Shown: in pieces, positions 1 through 6,891 of the stretch
How positions within the stretch are numbered: the stretch's first letter is position 1
Layout: every line of letters begins with the position of its first letter
Source: an uncultured Bacillota bacterium
Lineage (GTDB): Bacteria; Bacillota; Clostridia; Peptostreptococcales; Anaerovoracaceae
Direction of reading: 5' to 3'
Assembly: GCA_946546075.1 (NCBI GenBank)
Contig: CAMNNV010000021.1
Location: forward strand, 1 to 13,570
Length of the DNA stretch: 13,570 bases
The notes under the pieces: generated by a model
Told to the model about the DNA's origin: nothing
Seen by the model: only the letters and a program-made list of their open reading frames with translations
Database searches by the model: none
Position numbers and translations under genes: made by a program

Positions 1-54
1 CGGGAGTATGGAGCCGGATATCTGGCGACCATGATCGCGAAAGATAAGAAATAA
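1..54 (+). CDS. C-terminal end of an unidentified upstream gene (5' partial)
   Basis: An open frame enters from the left edge and ends at a TAA at 52-54, giving 17 residues (REYGAGYLATMIAKDKK). The lysine-rich end is compatible with a protein C-terminus, and the stop lies just before the -35 box of the hisZ promoter, which fits a gene ending here. The fragment is too short to assign a family or even to prove that it is coding. No terminator hairpin is visible between it and the his promoter. Confidence 0.35.
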   Translation, partial: REYGAGYLATMIAKDKK

Positions 55-59
55 AAGCC

Positions 60-88
60 TTTACAGAGAACAAAAAGAAATGTATAAT
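60..88 (+). promoter_or_regulatory. Predicted sigma-A type promoter of the his operon
   Basis: TTTACA at 60-65 (five of six consensus bases) is separated by exactly 17 bp from a perfect TATAAT at 83-88. Transcription would be expected to begin near 95, giving a leader of about 85 bases before hisZ. The position, directly after the upstream stop codon and ahead of eight closely packed his genes, supports this as the operon's main promoter. The start site itself is inferred. Confidence 0.8.
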
Positions 89-104
89 GCCTACTGTAGC
101 GCGG

Positions 105-130
105 TAATGCTTTAATGTGATAAAGCATTA
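105..130 (+). promoter_or_regulatory. Perfect 10-bp inverted repeat in the his operon leader (candidate operator or leader hairpin)
   Basis: TAATGCTTTA (105-114) and TAAAGCATTA (121-130) are exact reverse complements around the 6-base loop ATGTGA. The element begins about 10 bases after the expected transcription start. A dimeric repressor bound here would block early transcription; alternatively the RNA could fold into a hairpin. No U-run follows, so it is not a terminator. No T-box consensus and no His-codon-rich leader peptide are visible. A smaller palindrome, CTAC-T-GTAG (91-99), lies over the expected start site. Confidence 0.55.
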
Positions 131-180
131 AGGACGTTAAGGATAAGAACAAGACCACAGCACAGGAGGCATCATACGGT

Positions 181-1311
181 ATGAAAGAAGGATTTATGAA
201 ATACAACTTAAGACCTGACGAGCAGGCATCTCTTGAGCTTCGTGGACTGTATGAGAAATACGGTTACAAGAAGTACAAGATGGGAAAATTCGAAGAGTAT
301 TCGCTCTATGCGGAGAACAGCGATTTTATCACGGCAGACAGAGTTCTGACGTTTACGGACCTTGACGGGCGTCTTCTCGCACTCAAACCGGACGTCACAC
401 TCAGCGTTATGAACAATACGAACGTATCGGAGACAGACTCCGAGAAACTCTATTATATCGAGAACGTTTACAGAGAAAACAGAGAGAGCCACAACTTCAA
501 GGAGATCAACCAGATGGGGCTTGAGTATCTGGGCAATGTGACGAGACAGAGCGTACTAGAGGTCATCATGCTGGCTGTGAAGACTCTGGATCAGATCAAC
601 AAGGACAATCTCCTGGAACTGAACAATATGGACTATGCCGTCCACCTCATTTCCTCACTTGGCATGTGGGAGAAGACGTATCTCAAGACGCTTACGGCTA
701 TTAGACAGAAGAACGTCACCAGCCTTCGTGAGCTGGCAGCCAAGGCAGAGCTGGGCGAGAAGGAGACGGAAGCCCTCTGCAAGCTCCCGTTCCTCTACGG
801 ACCGATGGAGGAAACGCTGAAGAGAGCACGTGAGCTTGCCATCAACGATGAGATGAGAGCAGACGTGGATGCTTTGGAAGAATACTGCAATGATCTGATG
901 AGACTTGGGTGCAGCGACGATCTGCAACTGGATCTGAGCATGATCAATGACATCGATTACTACAATTCCATCACGTTCCGCGGCTACGTGAGAAACCTTC
1001 CGGGCTGCGTGCTTGCAGGAGGTCAGTACGACAAGGCGATGAGCGTCCTGAAGAAGAAGGGCGGAGCCATTGGTTTTGCTGTCTATCTTGACGAGCTGAA
1101 CAAAGGGGAGCACGAGATGGCAAGATACGATGTGGATGCCGTTTTATGCTATGATGCAGCCGATGATCCTGTGGAAGTGATGAAGGCCATCGAGTCCATA
1201 CAGGAAGAAGGCAAGACCGTTCGCGGCATCACCACTGAGACAGACATCAGATATAAAGAAAAATACATCTTGAGAGATGGGAAGGCAGTAAAGGAGGCGG
1301 TAACATGTTAA
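181..1311 (+). CDS. hisZ: ATP phosphoribosyltransferase regulatory subunit HisZ
   Basis: HisZ is a catalytically inactive relative of histidyl-tRNA synthetase. It pairs with short-form HisG to make active, histidine-feedback-sensitive ATP phosphoribosyltransferase, the first step of histidine synthesis in the cytoplasm. The 376-residue protein shows the class II synthetase-like core: DLDGRLLALKPDVT near residues 60-73, a motif-2-like stretch YYIENVYRENRESHNFKEI at 91-109, and the HisRS-like segments DYYNSITFRGY (259-269) and LAGGQYDKAM (278-287). The tail after about residue 316 resembles a reduced C-terminal domain rather than a full anticodon-binding domain. An AGGAGG at 164-169 lies 11 bases before ATG 181; an in-frame ATG at 196 is an alternative start. 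It is the first gene of the operon and overlaps hisG by 7 bases. A true HisRS is unlikely, given the position beside short hisG and the divergent motif 2. Confidence 0.93.
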   Translation: MKEGFMKYNLRPDEQASLELRGLYEKYGYKKYKMGKFEEYSLYAENSDFITADRVLTFTDLDGRLLALKPDVTLSVMNNTNVSETDSEKLYYIENVYRENRESHNFKEINQMGLEYLGNVTRQSVLEVIMLAVKTLDQINKDNLLELNNMDYAVHLISSLGMWEKTYLKTLTAIRQKNVTSLRELAAKAELGEKETEALCKLPFLYGPMEETLKRARELAINDEMRADVDALEEYCNDLMRLGCSDDLQLDLSMINDIDYYNSITFRGYVRNLPGCVLAGGQYDKAMSVLKKKGGAIGFAVYLDELNKGEHEMARYDVDAVLCYDAADDPVEVMKAIESIQEEGKTVRGITTETDIRYKEKYILRDGKAVKEAVTC

Positions 1312-1925
1312 CGATCGCTTTGCCGAAGGGAAGGCTTGGAGACAAGGTCTACGACATGCTGGCGCAAGCAGGCTTTGACTGCCCGGGCTACTATGATAAG
1401 AACAGAAAACTCGTATTCGAAAGTCCCGAAAACGGGGTCAGATATCTTCTGGTCAAGCCAAGTGATGTGGCGATCTACGTGGAGCACCATGCGGCCGATG
1501 TAGGTATCGTCGGTAAGGACATCCTCCTGGAGCAGGGCTCGGATGTTTATGAACTGCTGGATCTCGGCATCGGCAAGTGCAGGATGTGCGTGGCCGCACC
1601 GGAGGATTACGTAGAAGACAAAGACAGGACACTTCGCGTGGCGACGAAATACGTCAATATCACGAAGGAATTCTACGGCAGAAGAAATCGATCCATCGAG
1701 ATCATCAAACTCAACGGAAGTATCGAACTCGCACCGATCCTCGGTCTTACGGATGTCATCGTGGATATCGTAGAGACAGGCGGAACGATCAAAGAGAACC
1801 ATCTCAAAGTGATCGAAGAGTTCAAAGATATAAGTGCCAGGTTCATAGCAAACAAGACCAGCTTCAAGTTTGAGAACGCGATCATCACGGAGATGATGGA
1901 CAAGCTGGCAAAGCAGGTGAAATAA
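1305..1925 (+). CDS. hisG: ATP phosphoribosyltransferase catalytic subunit, short form
   Basis: This enzyme condenses ATP with PRPP to form phosphoribosyl-ATP, the committed step of histidine synthesis. At 206 residues it is the short form (HisG_S), which lacks the C-terminal histidine-sensing domain of the long form and needs HisZ; hisZ lies directly upstream, as expected. Recognisable segments are the N-terminal LTIALPKGRLGDKV, ADVGIVGKDIL (64-74), and the family signature ELAPILGLTDVIVDIVETGG (141-160) followed by TIKENHL, which includes the PRPP-binding loop. AAGGAGG at 1291-1297 is well placed for ATG 1305. The start overlaps the hisZ stop by 7 bases and the stop shares one base with the hisC start (TAATG), so the three genes are probably translationally coupled. 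Confidence 0.96.
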   Translation: MLTIALPKGRLGDKVYDMLAQAGFDCPGYYDKNRKLVFESPENGVRYLLVKPSDVAIYVEHHAADVGIVGKDILLEQGSDVYELLDLGIGKCRMCVAAPEDYVEDKDRTLRVATKYVNITKEFYGRRNRSIEIIKLNGSIELAPILGLTDVIVDIVETGGTIKENHLKVIEEFKDISARFIANKTSFKFENAIITEMMDKLAKQVK

Positions 1926-2992
1926 TGAGCAGATTTTTTAGTAACGAACTCAGAACATTAAAGCCGTACACTCCGGGAGAACAGCCGAAGGTGGTAGGAA
2001 GACTCATCAAGCTCAACACGAATGAGAATCCGTATCCTCCTGCACCTGGAGTGATTAGGGCTCTCAGCGATGACCAGCTGGATTCCCTGAGACTGTATCC
2101 GGATCCGGAAGCATCCGATCTCATCGAAGCCATCGCAGAGAATTTCGGGATCCGGCCTGACCAGGTAATGGTGGGAAACGGCTCCGATGAGCTGCTGGCC
2201 TTCGCATTCTTTGCGTTCCGAAACGATGATAACATCATCGTCTATCCGGAGATCAGCTACAGCTTCTATCCTGTGCTCTGCGATATGATGCACTTAGAGG
2301 GCATCAAGATCCCGCTCGATGAGGAGTTCAAAGTGGTGCCGTCCTACTACAACCACGCAGGCGGGACCATCGTCATCACGAACCCGAATGCGCCTACAGG
2401 CATCGCCCTCACAAGGGCTGAGATCCGGAGCATCCTGGACAACAACAAGGAGAACCTCGTGATCATCGATGAGGCATACGTAGACTTTGGAGCAGAGAGT
2501 GCCGTTACCCTCATCGACGAGTATGACAACCTCCTGGTGATCCAGACCATGTCCAAGTCAAGGAGCCTTGCGGGTGGCCGCATCGGCTTTGCCATGGGTA
2601 ATGCGGAGCTCATAGCAGATCTGAACAGGATCAAATTCAGCTTCAATCCGTATAACCTGAACAGGCTCAGCATCAAGGCGGGGATCGAGGCCATCAAAGA
2701 TATCAACTACTTTGAGAGAATAACGCGTCTCATCGCGAATACACGTGAGCACTTTGTAAATGATATGAAAAGGCTCAGGTTTACCGTGCTCCCATCGGAG
2801 TCGAATTTCGTATTCGTGAAGAGTGACGAGATATCCGGCGAAGATTATTTCAAGGCACTGCGCAAATATAACATCATCGTCAGGTATTTCAGCGATCCGA
2901 AGATAAAAGATTTTGTGCGCATCACCATAGGGACGCCGGATGAGATGAAGGCGCTCGTGGATGCAACAAAAGAGATTCTTGAAGCGAGGTAG
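1925..2992 (+). CDS. hisC: Histidinol-phosphate aminotransferase
   Basis: HisC is a PLP enzyme of fold type I that converts imidazole-acetol phosphate and glutamate to histidinol phosphate and 2-oxoglutarate. The 355-residue length is normal. Visible family features are LNTNENPYPP (30-39), the loop ITNPNAPTG (151-159), DEAYVDF (182-188), TMSKSRSLAGGRIG (208-221) with K211 as the expected Schiff-base lysine, and RITIGTPDE near the C-terminus, with the substrate-carboxylate arginine expected at R332. AGGTGA at 1915-1920 lies within the end of hisG, and the start codon shares one base with the hisG stop. In many related operons hisD lies between hisG and hisC; here the two abut with no remnant. 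Other class I/II aminotransferases share the fold, but the operon context makes HisC the best call. Confidence 0.95.
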   Translation: MSRFFSNELRTLKPYTPGEQPKVVGRLIKLNTNENPYPPAPGVIRALSDDQLDSLRLYPDPEASDLIEAIAENFGIRPDQVMVGNGSDELLAFAFFAFRNDDNIIVYPEISYSFYPVLCDMMHLEGIKIPLDEEFKVVPSYYNHAGGTIVITNPNAPTGIALTRAEIRSILDNNKENLVIIDEAYVDFGAESAVTLIDEYDNLLVIQTMSKSRSLAGGRIGFAMGNAELIADLNRIKFSFNPYNLNRLSIKAGIEAIKDINYFERITRLIANTREHFVNDMKRLRFTVLPSESNFVFVKSDEISGEDYFKALRKYNIIVRYFSDPKIKDFVRITIGTPDEMKALVDATKEILEAR

Positions 2993-2997
2993 ACATC

Positions 2998-3585
2998 ATG
3001 AGAAGAAAAAAAGTTGTTAGAGATACGAAAGAGACGAAGATCGTTCTTGCCCTGGAGATCGATGGTACAGGTGCTTATGAGATCAATACGGGCAGCGGTT
3101 TTCTCGATCACATGATGGAGCTTTTCGCAAGGCACGGCAGATTTGACCTTGCCATCGACTGCAACGGAGATACCGAGGTGGACTACCATCACACCACGGA
3201 GGATATCGGCATCGCTCTTGGTACGGCCTTCAAGGAGAGCCTGGGCGATAAGCGCGGTATCACAAGATACGGCTCGAAGACCATCCCGATGGATGAGACG
3301 CTCGTCATGGTGGCTTTGGACATCAGCGGCAGGACCTATGTGAACTTCGATGTCGAAATGCCTGCACAGAAGGTGGGCGATTTTGATACGGAGCTGGTGA
3401 AGGAATTCATTTACGGCATGGCAAGAGCCATGGACCTTACAGTACATGTGAAGCTCCTGGAGGGTGAGAACACGCACCACATCATCGAAGGCATCTTCAA
3501 GTGCCTCGGAAGAGCCCTCAGAGAAGCATGTGCAATCGAAGCAGAATACGCGGACGAGATCCCTTCCACGAAGGGCGTCCTTTAA
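2998..3585 (+). CDS. hisB: Imidazoleglycerol-phosphate dehydratase
   Basis: This enzyme dehydrates imidazoleglycerol phosphate to imidazole-acetol phosphate and needs manganese. The 195-residue protein is the monofunctional form without the N-terminal phosphatase domain found in enterobacterial HisB. The metal-binding histidines and glutamates expected for the family are visible: GFLDHMMELFARHG (H38, H46), DYHHTTEDIG (H64, H65, E68), LTVHV (H150) and ENTHHIIEGIFK (H160, H161, E164). The C-terminus STKGVL is typical. GAGGT at 2986-2990 serves as ribosome binding site, starting inside the end of hisC. Because no HisN-type phosphatase domain is fused and none is nearby, histidinol phosphate must be dephosphorylated by a product encoded elsewhere. 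Confidence 0.97.
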   Translation: MRRKKVVRDTKETKIVLALEIDGTGAYEINTGSGFLDHMMELFARHGRFDLAIDCNGDTEVDYHHTTEDIGIALGTAFKESLGDKRGITRYGSKTIPMDETLVMVALDISGRTYVNFDVEMPAQKVGDFDTELVKEFIYGMARAMDLTVHVKLLEGENTHHIIEGIFKCLGRALREACAIEAEYADEIPSTKGVL

Positions 3586-3598
3586 GGAGAAAGACATT

Positions 3599-4246
3599 AT
3601 GATCGCTATCATAGATTACGGAGTTGGCAACCTGTTCTCCCTCACAGCATCACTGAACTATCTGGGAGCAGAAGTCAAGGTCACGGCTGATGCAGCAGAC
3701 CTTGAGGCCGCAGACAGGATCATCCTGCCGGGAGTCGGCGCATTTGAGGATGCCATCGCGAAACTCAGAGCTACAGGACTTGTGGATACCATCATGGAGC
3801 AGGTGGAGAAGGGCAAGCCTATGCTGGGCATCTGCCTCGGCATGCAGCTTCTCTTTGAAGAAAGCCATGAATACGGCGTGCACCAGGGCCTTGGCCTTGT
3901 CAAAGGCACCGTGGCATCCATCACAGAAGACCTCAAAGCAGCAGGCAAAGAAAAAGTGGAGACGCCTGCCGGCACAGAAGAACTCAAGGTGCCTCACATC
4001 GGGTGGAATGCTCTGAAGTTCGATGCGGATGAGCCTCTGTTCAAAAATATCAAACAGGGCGACTGTGTTTATTATGTCCACAGCTTCTATGGAAGAGACT
4101 GTGAAGAGAGCACCATCGCAACGTCGGAATACGGCATAACGGTAACCGGTGCAGTAAGAAACGGCAACGTCTATGGCACGCAGTTCCATCCGGAGAAGAG
4201 CGGCAAAGTCGGTATGGGCATATTAAAAGCATTCATGGAGATATAG
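3599..4246 (+). CDS. hisH: Imidazole glycerol phosphate synthase, glutaminase subunit HisH
   Basis: HisH is a class I glutamine amidotransferase that releases ammonia from glutamine and channels it to HisF. I chose ATG 3599 because AAGGAG (3584-3589) precedes it and homology begins at MIAIIDYGVGN. The same frame is open back to 3464, but that part overlaps hisB and reads as low-complexity non-family sequence. The 215-residue protein has the oxyanion strand PGVGAFEDA, the nucleophile elbow GICLGMQ (C79), and QFHPEKS with H197 and E199 completing the triad. Residues about 110-130 form a charged Lys/Glu-rich insert that makes the protein slightly longer than the common HisH of about 200 residues. 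The partner hisF lies two genes downstream. Confidence 0.96.
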   Translation: MIAIIDYGVGNLFSLTASLNYLGAEVKVTADAADLEAADRIILPGVGAFEDAIAKLRATGLVDTIMEQVEKGKPMLGICLGMQLLFEESHEYGVHQGLGLVKGTVASITEDLKAAGKEKVETPAGTEELKVPHIGWNALKFDADEPLFKNIKQGDCVYYVHSFYGRDCEESTIATSEYGITVTGAVRNGNVYGTQFHPEKSGKVGMGILKAFMEI

Positions 4247-4255
4247 GAGGAAGGA

Positions 4256-4966
4256 ATGAAGATTTTTCCTGCGATAGACCTTAGAGACGGCAAAGCCGTA
4301 AGACTCTTTCAGGGGGATTACGACCAGATGACCGTCTATAGCGAAGACCCGGTGGACGTGGCAAGATCCTTCAAGGAAGCGGGAGCATCCTATCTGCACC
4401 TGGTGGATCTGGACGGAGCCAAGGACGGTGCCCTTGTCAATTTCGATACGATCAAGCGCATCGTGGATGAAGTGGATATGTTCGTGGAAGTCGGCGGCGG
4501 CATCCGCGACGAGGAGAGGATCCGCCAGTATCTGGACCTGGGAGTGGAAAGAGTCATCCTGGGGACCATCGCTGTCAGAGACCGTGATTTCCTCGAAAAA
4601 ATGGTGCAGAAGTACGGTGAGCGCATCGCTGTCGGCGTCGATGCCAGAGACGGATTTGTGGCAGTCAGCGGATGGAAAGAAGTCACGGATATCGACGGAC
4701 TGGAGTTTTGCAGGTATCTGCGGGATATCGGCGTCAGCCAGGTGATTTATACAGACATATCAAGAGACGGAGGCCTCTCCGGTACGAATATGGAAGTCTA
4801 CAAGCAGCTTCAGAAGATCGAAGGCCTCAATGTAACAGCATCCGGCGGGATCAGCTTCGAAGAGGAGATCACAGCCCTCAAGGATGTGTGCGACGCTGCG
4901 ATCCTCGGCAAAGCGATCTACAGCGGTAAACTTGATCTTGCAAGAGCAGTGCAGCTCGGTGAATAA
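4256..4966 (+). CDS. hisA: ProFAR isomerase HisA (1-(5-phosphoribosyl)-5-[(phosphoribosylamino)methylideneamino]imidazole-4-carboxamide isomerase)
   Basis: HisA catalyses an Amadori-type isomerisation of ProFAR to PRFAR on a (beta/alpha)8 barrel. The 236-residue protein begins FPAIDLRDGKAVRL, with the catalytic aspartate D8 on strand 1. It has the phosphate-binding VGGGIRD (79-85), VGVDARDG with D129 on the opposite half-barrel, SGW (138-140), YTDISRDGGLSG (165-176) and TASGGIS for the second phosphate site. The internal half-barrel repeat shared with HisF is evident. AGGAGG at 4245-4250 starts in the hisH stop codon and gives clear support for ATG 4256. It lies between hisH and hisF, the usual order. 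Confidence 0.97.
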   Translation: MKIFPAIDLRDGKAVRLFQGDYDQMTVYSEDPVDVARSFKEAGASYLHLVDLDGAKDGALVNFDTIKRIVDEVDMFVEVGGGIRDEERIRQYLDLGVERVILGTIAVRDRDFLEKMVQKYGERIAVGVDARDGFVAVSGWKEVTDIDGLEFCRYLRDIGVSQVIYTDISRDGGLSGTNMEVYKQLQKIEGLNVTASGGISFEEEITALKDVCDAAILGKAIYSGKLDLARAVQLGE

Positions 4967-4979
4967 CGGAAGGTAAGAA

Positions 4980-5735
4980 ATGATCACGAAGAGAATAATA
5001 CCCTGCCTGGATGTAAGAAACGGCAGAGTTGTCAAAGGAACGAATTTCGAGGGGATCCACGATGTGGCAGATCCTGTGGAGATGGCTGAATTCTACAATG
5101 AAGAAGGAGCCGATGAACTCGTCTTTTATGATATAACGGCAAGCGTAGAAGAGCGTACGCTCTTTACAGACATACTCACGAAGGTGGCATCGAGGATATT
5201 CATACCGCTTACAGTAGGAGGCGGCATCAATACCCTGGATGATTTCGACAGAGTGCTCAAGTGCGGCGCGGACAAGGTCAGCGTCAACAGCGGCGCCATC
5301 AAAAATCCGGACCTGATCTACGAAGCAGCAAGAAAGTACGGAGATCAGTGCGTCGTCCTCAGCATGGACATCAAACGTGTGGACGGAAGCTTCAAGATCT
5401 TCGCCAAGGGCGGCCGTGAGAACACCGGCATCGATGCTATGGAATGGGTCGTAAACGGCGTCAACAACGGAGCCGGAGAGCTGGTGGTAAACAGCATCGA
5501 TACGGATGGCGTCAAAGGCGGATTCGACCTGGAGCTTCTCGATGAGATTGCTTCCAGGGTGAACGTGCCGATCATCGCATCCGGCGGTGCAGGCAAGATG
5601 GAAGACTTCTCAGAGCTCTTCCGTCACAAAGGAATGGATGCAGGTCTCGCAGCCAGCATATTCCACTACAAAGAGATCAAGATCCGCGACCTCAAGGAAT
5701 ACTTAAGAGGCGAAGGAATCGAAGTAAGACTATAG
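4980..5735 (+). CDS. hisF: Imidazole glycerol phosphate synthase, cyclase subunit HisF
   Basis: HisF uses ammonia delivered from HisH to convert PRFAR into imidazoleglycerol phosphate and AICAR, the latter returning to purine synthesis. The (beta/alpha)8 barrel of 251 residues is of standard length. It shows RIIPCLDVRNGRVVKG with catalytic D11, LTVGGGINTLDD (77-88), KVSVNSGAIKNP (99-110), VVLSMDIKR with catalytic D130, the segment GELVVNSIDTDGVKGG (166-181) and IIASGGAG (198-205). GGAAGG at 4968-4973 precedes ATG 4980. The paralogous resemblance to HisA, the preceding gene, is visible, but the IIPCLDV start and the GTNFEGI loop distinguish HisF. Confidence 0.97.
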   Translation: MITKRIIPCLDVRNGRVVKGTNFEGIHDVADPVEMAEFYNEEGADELVFYDITASVEERTLFTDILTKVASRIFIPLTVGGGINTLDDFDRVLKCGADKVSVNSGAIKNPDLIYEAARKYGDQCVVLSMDIKRVDGSFKIFAKGGRENTGIDAMEWVVNGVNNGAGELVVNSIDTDGVKGGFDLELLDEIASRVNVPIIASGGAGKMEDFSELFRHKGMDAGLAASIFHYKEIKIRDLKEYLRGEGIEVRL

Positions 5736-5744
5736 GAGAATGAG

Positions 5745-6083
5745 ATGAGAATGGAAGATCTTAGTTTTGATCTTGATAAGATAAAATTTGACGAAAAGGG
5801 CCTCGTTCCTGCCATCGTGCAGGATGCGCACACGCTGCAGGTGCTGACTCTCGCCTACATGAACCGGGAGTCTCTCGAGATCACGATACGAGAAGAACGC
5901 ACATGCTTTTGGAGCAGGAGCAGGCAGGAACTTTGGAGAAAAGGGGAGACAAGCGGCAACACCCAGAAGGTCACGGCTCTCATCGCAGACTGTGACTACG
6001 ATGCCATCGTCGTTCTCGTGGATAAGAAAGGTCCCGCATGTCATACGGGAGCCGAAAGCTGTTTCCATAACGAGATCATCTGA
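5745..6083 (+). CDS. hisI: Phosphoribosyl-AMP cyclohydrolase, monofunctional
   Basis: This enzyme opens the purine ring of phosphoribosyl-AMP to give ProFAR. The 112-residue protein is the cyclohydrolase domain only, with no C-terminal HisE pyrophosphatase domain. Key segments are VLTLAYMNRESLE (33-45), the signature FWSRSRQELWRKGETSGNTQ (55-74), DCDYD (82-86), whose aspartates match the magnesium site, and zinc-ligand cysteines C83, C99 (GPACHTG) and C106 (SCFHN). AGGAGA at 5734-5739 begins in the hisF stop; ATG 5745 is 5 bases downstream, and ATG 5751 is an equally possible start. It is the last his gene. An unlinked hisE is needed to make its substrate from phosphoribosyl-ATP. Confidence 0.95.
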   Translation: MRMEDLSFDLDKIKFDEKGLVPAIVQDAHTLQVLTLAYMNRESLEITIREERTCFWSRSRQELWRKGETSGNTQKVTALIADCDYDAIVVLVDKKGPACHTGAESCFHNEII

Positions 6084-6127
6084 TCTGTAAGCGATTTGAT
6101 TTGCTTATAGCACATGACCACTACATA

Positions 6128-6136
6128 TGGTATAAT
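6128..6136 (+). promoter_or_regulatory. Extended -10 promoter element upstream of pyrH
   Basis: TGGTATAAT at 6128-6136 is a perfect extended -10 (TGn plus TATAAT), placed 35 bases before the pyrH start. No good -35 box lies at 16-18 bp (the best is TAGCAC at 6108-6113), but an extended -10 can work without one. It would let pyrH-frr be transcribed independently of the his operon. This is inference from sequence only. Confidence 0.65.
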
Positions 6137-6171
6137 ACAAGGCGGAGTTACAGAATAATAAGGAGCATAAT

Positions 6172-6876
6172 ATGGAAGCTAAGTATAAACGCGTACTGCT
6201 TAAGATAAGCGGTGAAGCACTGGCGGGTGAAGACCGTTTCGGTATCAACGAAGACATGCTGAAGAAAGTTGCTCTTCAGGTCAAAGAGGTCACATCCATG
6301 GGAGTGCAGGTAGCTATCGTAGTTGGAGGCGGCAATTTCTGGAGAGGAAGAACAGGCAAGAGCATTGACAGAGCGACAGCGGACTATATGGGCATGCTGG
6401 CAACCGTCATGAATTCCATGGCACTTCAGGATGCTTTCGAGAGCGAAGGCCTGCCGACGAGAGTCCAGACGGCCATCGAGATGAGAGAAGTTGCGGAGCC
6501 GTATATCAGAAGGAAGGCCATCAGCCACCTCGAAGGAAACAAGGTAGTGATCTTTGGAGCCGGTACAGGAAACCCATTCTTCTCGACGGATACTACTGCT
6601 GCACTGAGGGCAGCGGAGATCGACGCAGAAGTCATCCTGTTGGCTAAGAAGATAGATGCTGTTTATTCCGATGACCCTGAGGTCAATCCGGATGCTGTGA
6701 AGTTTGATCATCTCACACACAAGGAAGTACTGGAGAAGGATCTGAAGGTCATGGATTCCACTGCAGCAGCGCTTTGCAGGGACAACAATATTTCGATCCA
6801 CGTATTCGCCCTTGCCGAAGACGGAAACATCAAGAAGGCAGTATGCGGAGAGAAGATAGGTACAATAGTTGAGTAA
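6172..6876 (+). CDS. pyrH: UMP kinase (uridylate kinase)
   Basis: PyrH phosphorylates UMP to UDP with ATP in the cytoplasm. It belongs to the amino-acid-kinase fold, unlike eukaryotic UMP/CMP kinase, and bacterial members are usually hexameric, GTP-activated and UTP-inhibited. The 234 residues show LLKISGEAL (9-17) with nucleotide-binding K11, VVGGGNFWRGR (50-60), DYMGMLATVMN (71-81) and the UMP-binding loop GTGNPFFSTDT (131-141). The ATP-side segment AKKIDAVYSDDPEVNPDA (158-175) is also clear. AAGGAG at 6160-6165 is spaced 6 bases from ATG 6172. frr follows 15 bases after the stop, a common bacterial pair. The usual upstream rpsB-tsf genes are absent; the his operon lies there instead. Confidence 0.97.
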   Translation: MEAKYKRVLLKISGEALAGEDRFGINEDMLKKVALQVKEVTSMGVQVAIVVGGGNFWRGRTGKSIDRATADYMGMLATVMNSMALQDAFESEGLPTRVQTAIEMREVAEPYIRRKAISHLEGNKVVIFGAGTGNPFFSTDTTAALRAAEIDAEVILLAKKIDAVYSDDPEVNPDAVKFDHLTHKEVLEKDLKVMDSTAAALCRDNNISIHVFALAEDGNIKKAVCGEKIGTIVE

Positions 6877-6891
6877 ACGGGAGGTACAGTC

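Noticed and set aside
128..143. Tandem TTAAGGA direct repeat (128-134 and 137-143) in the hisZ leader
   Set aside because: Two 7-base copies are too short to be convincing as a regulatory element, and one partly overlaps the inverted repeat arm.
95..180. T-box riboswitch or histidine leader peptide before hisZ
   Set aside because: The leader is too short, has no T-box consensus, and the only small frames contain no run of His codons.
3464..3598. Upstream extension of the hisH frame
   Set aside because: It overlaps hisB, its translation is Ser/Arg-rich without family similarity, and ATG 3599 has a good ribosome binding site.
2845..3612. Minus-strand open frame of 255 codons opposite hisB
   Set aside because: It spans the end of hisC, all of hisB and the hisH start on the opposite strand, and shows no domain signature.
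6088..6107. TAAGC...GCTTA inverted repeat after hisI as a his operon terminator
   Set aside because: The stem is short and AT-rich, with a G-U pair, and no T-run follows, so it does not support a terminator.
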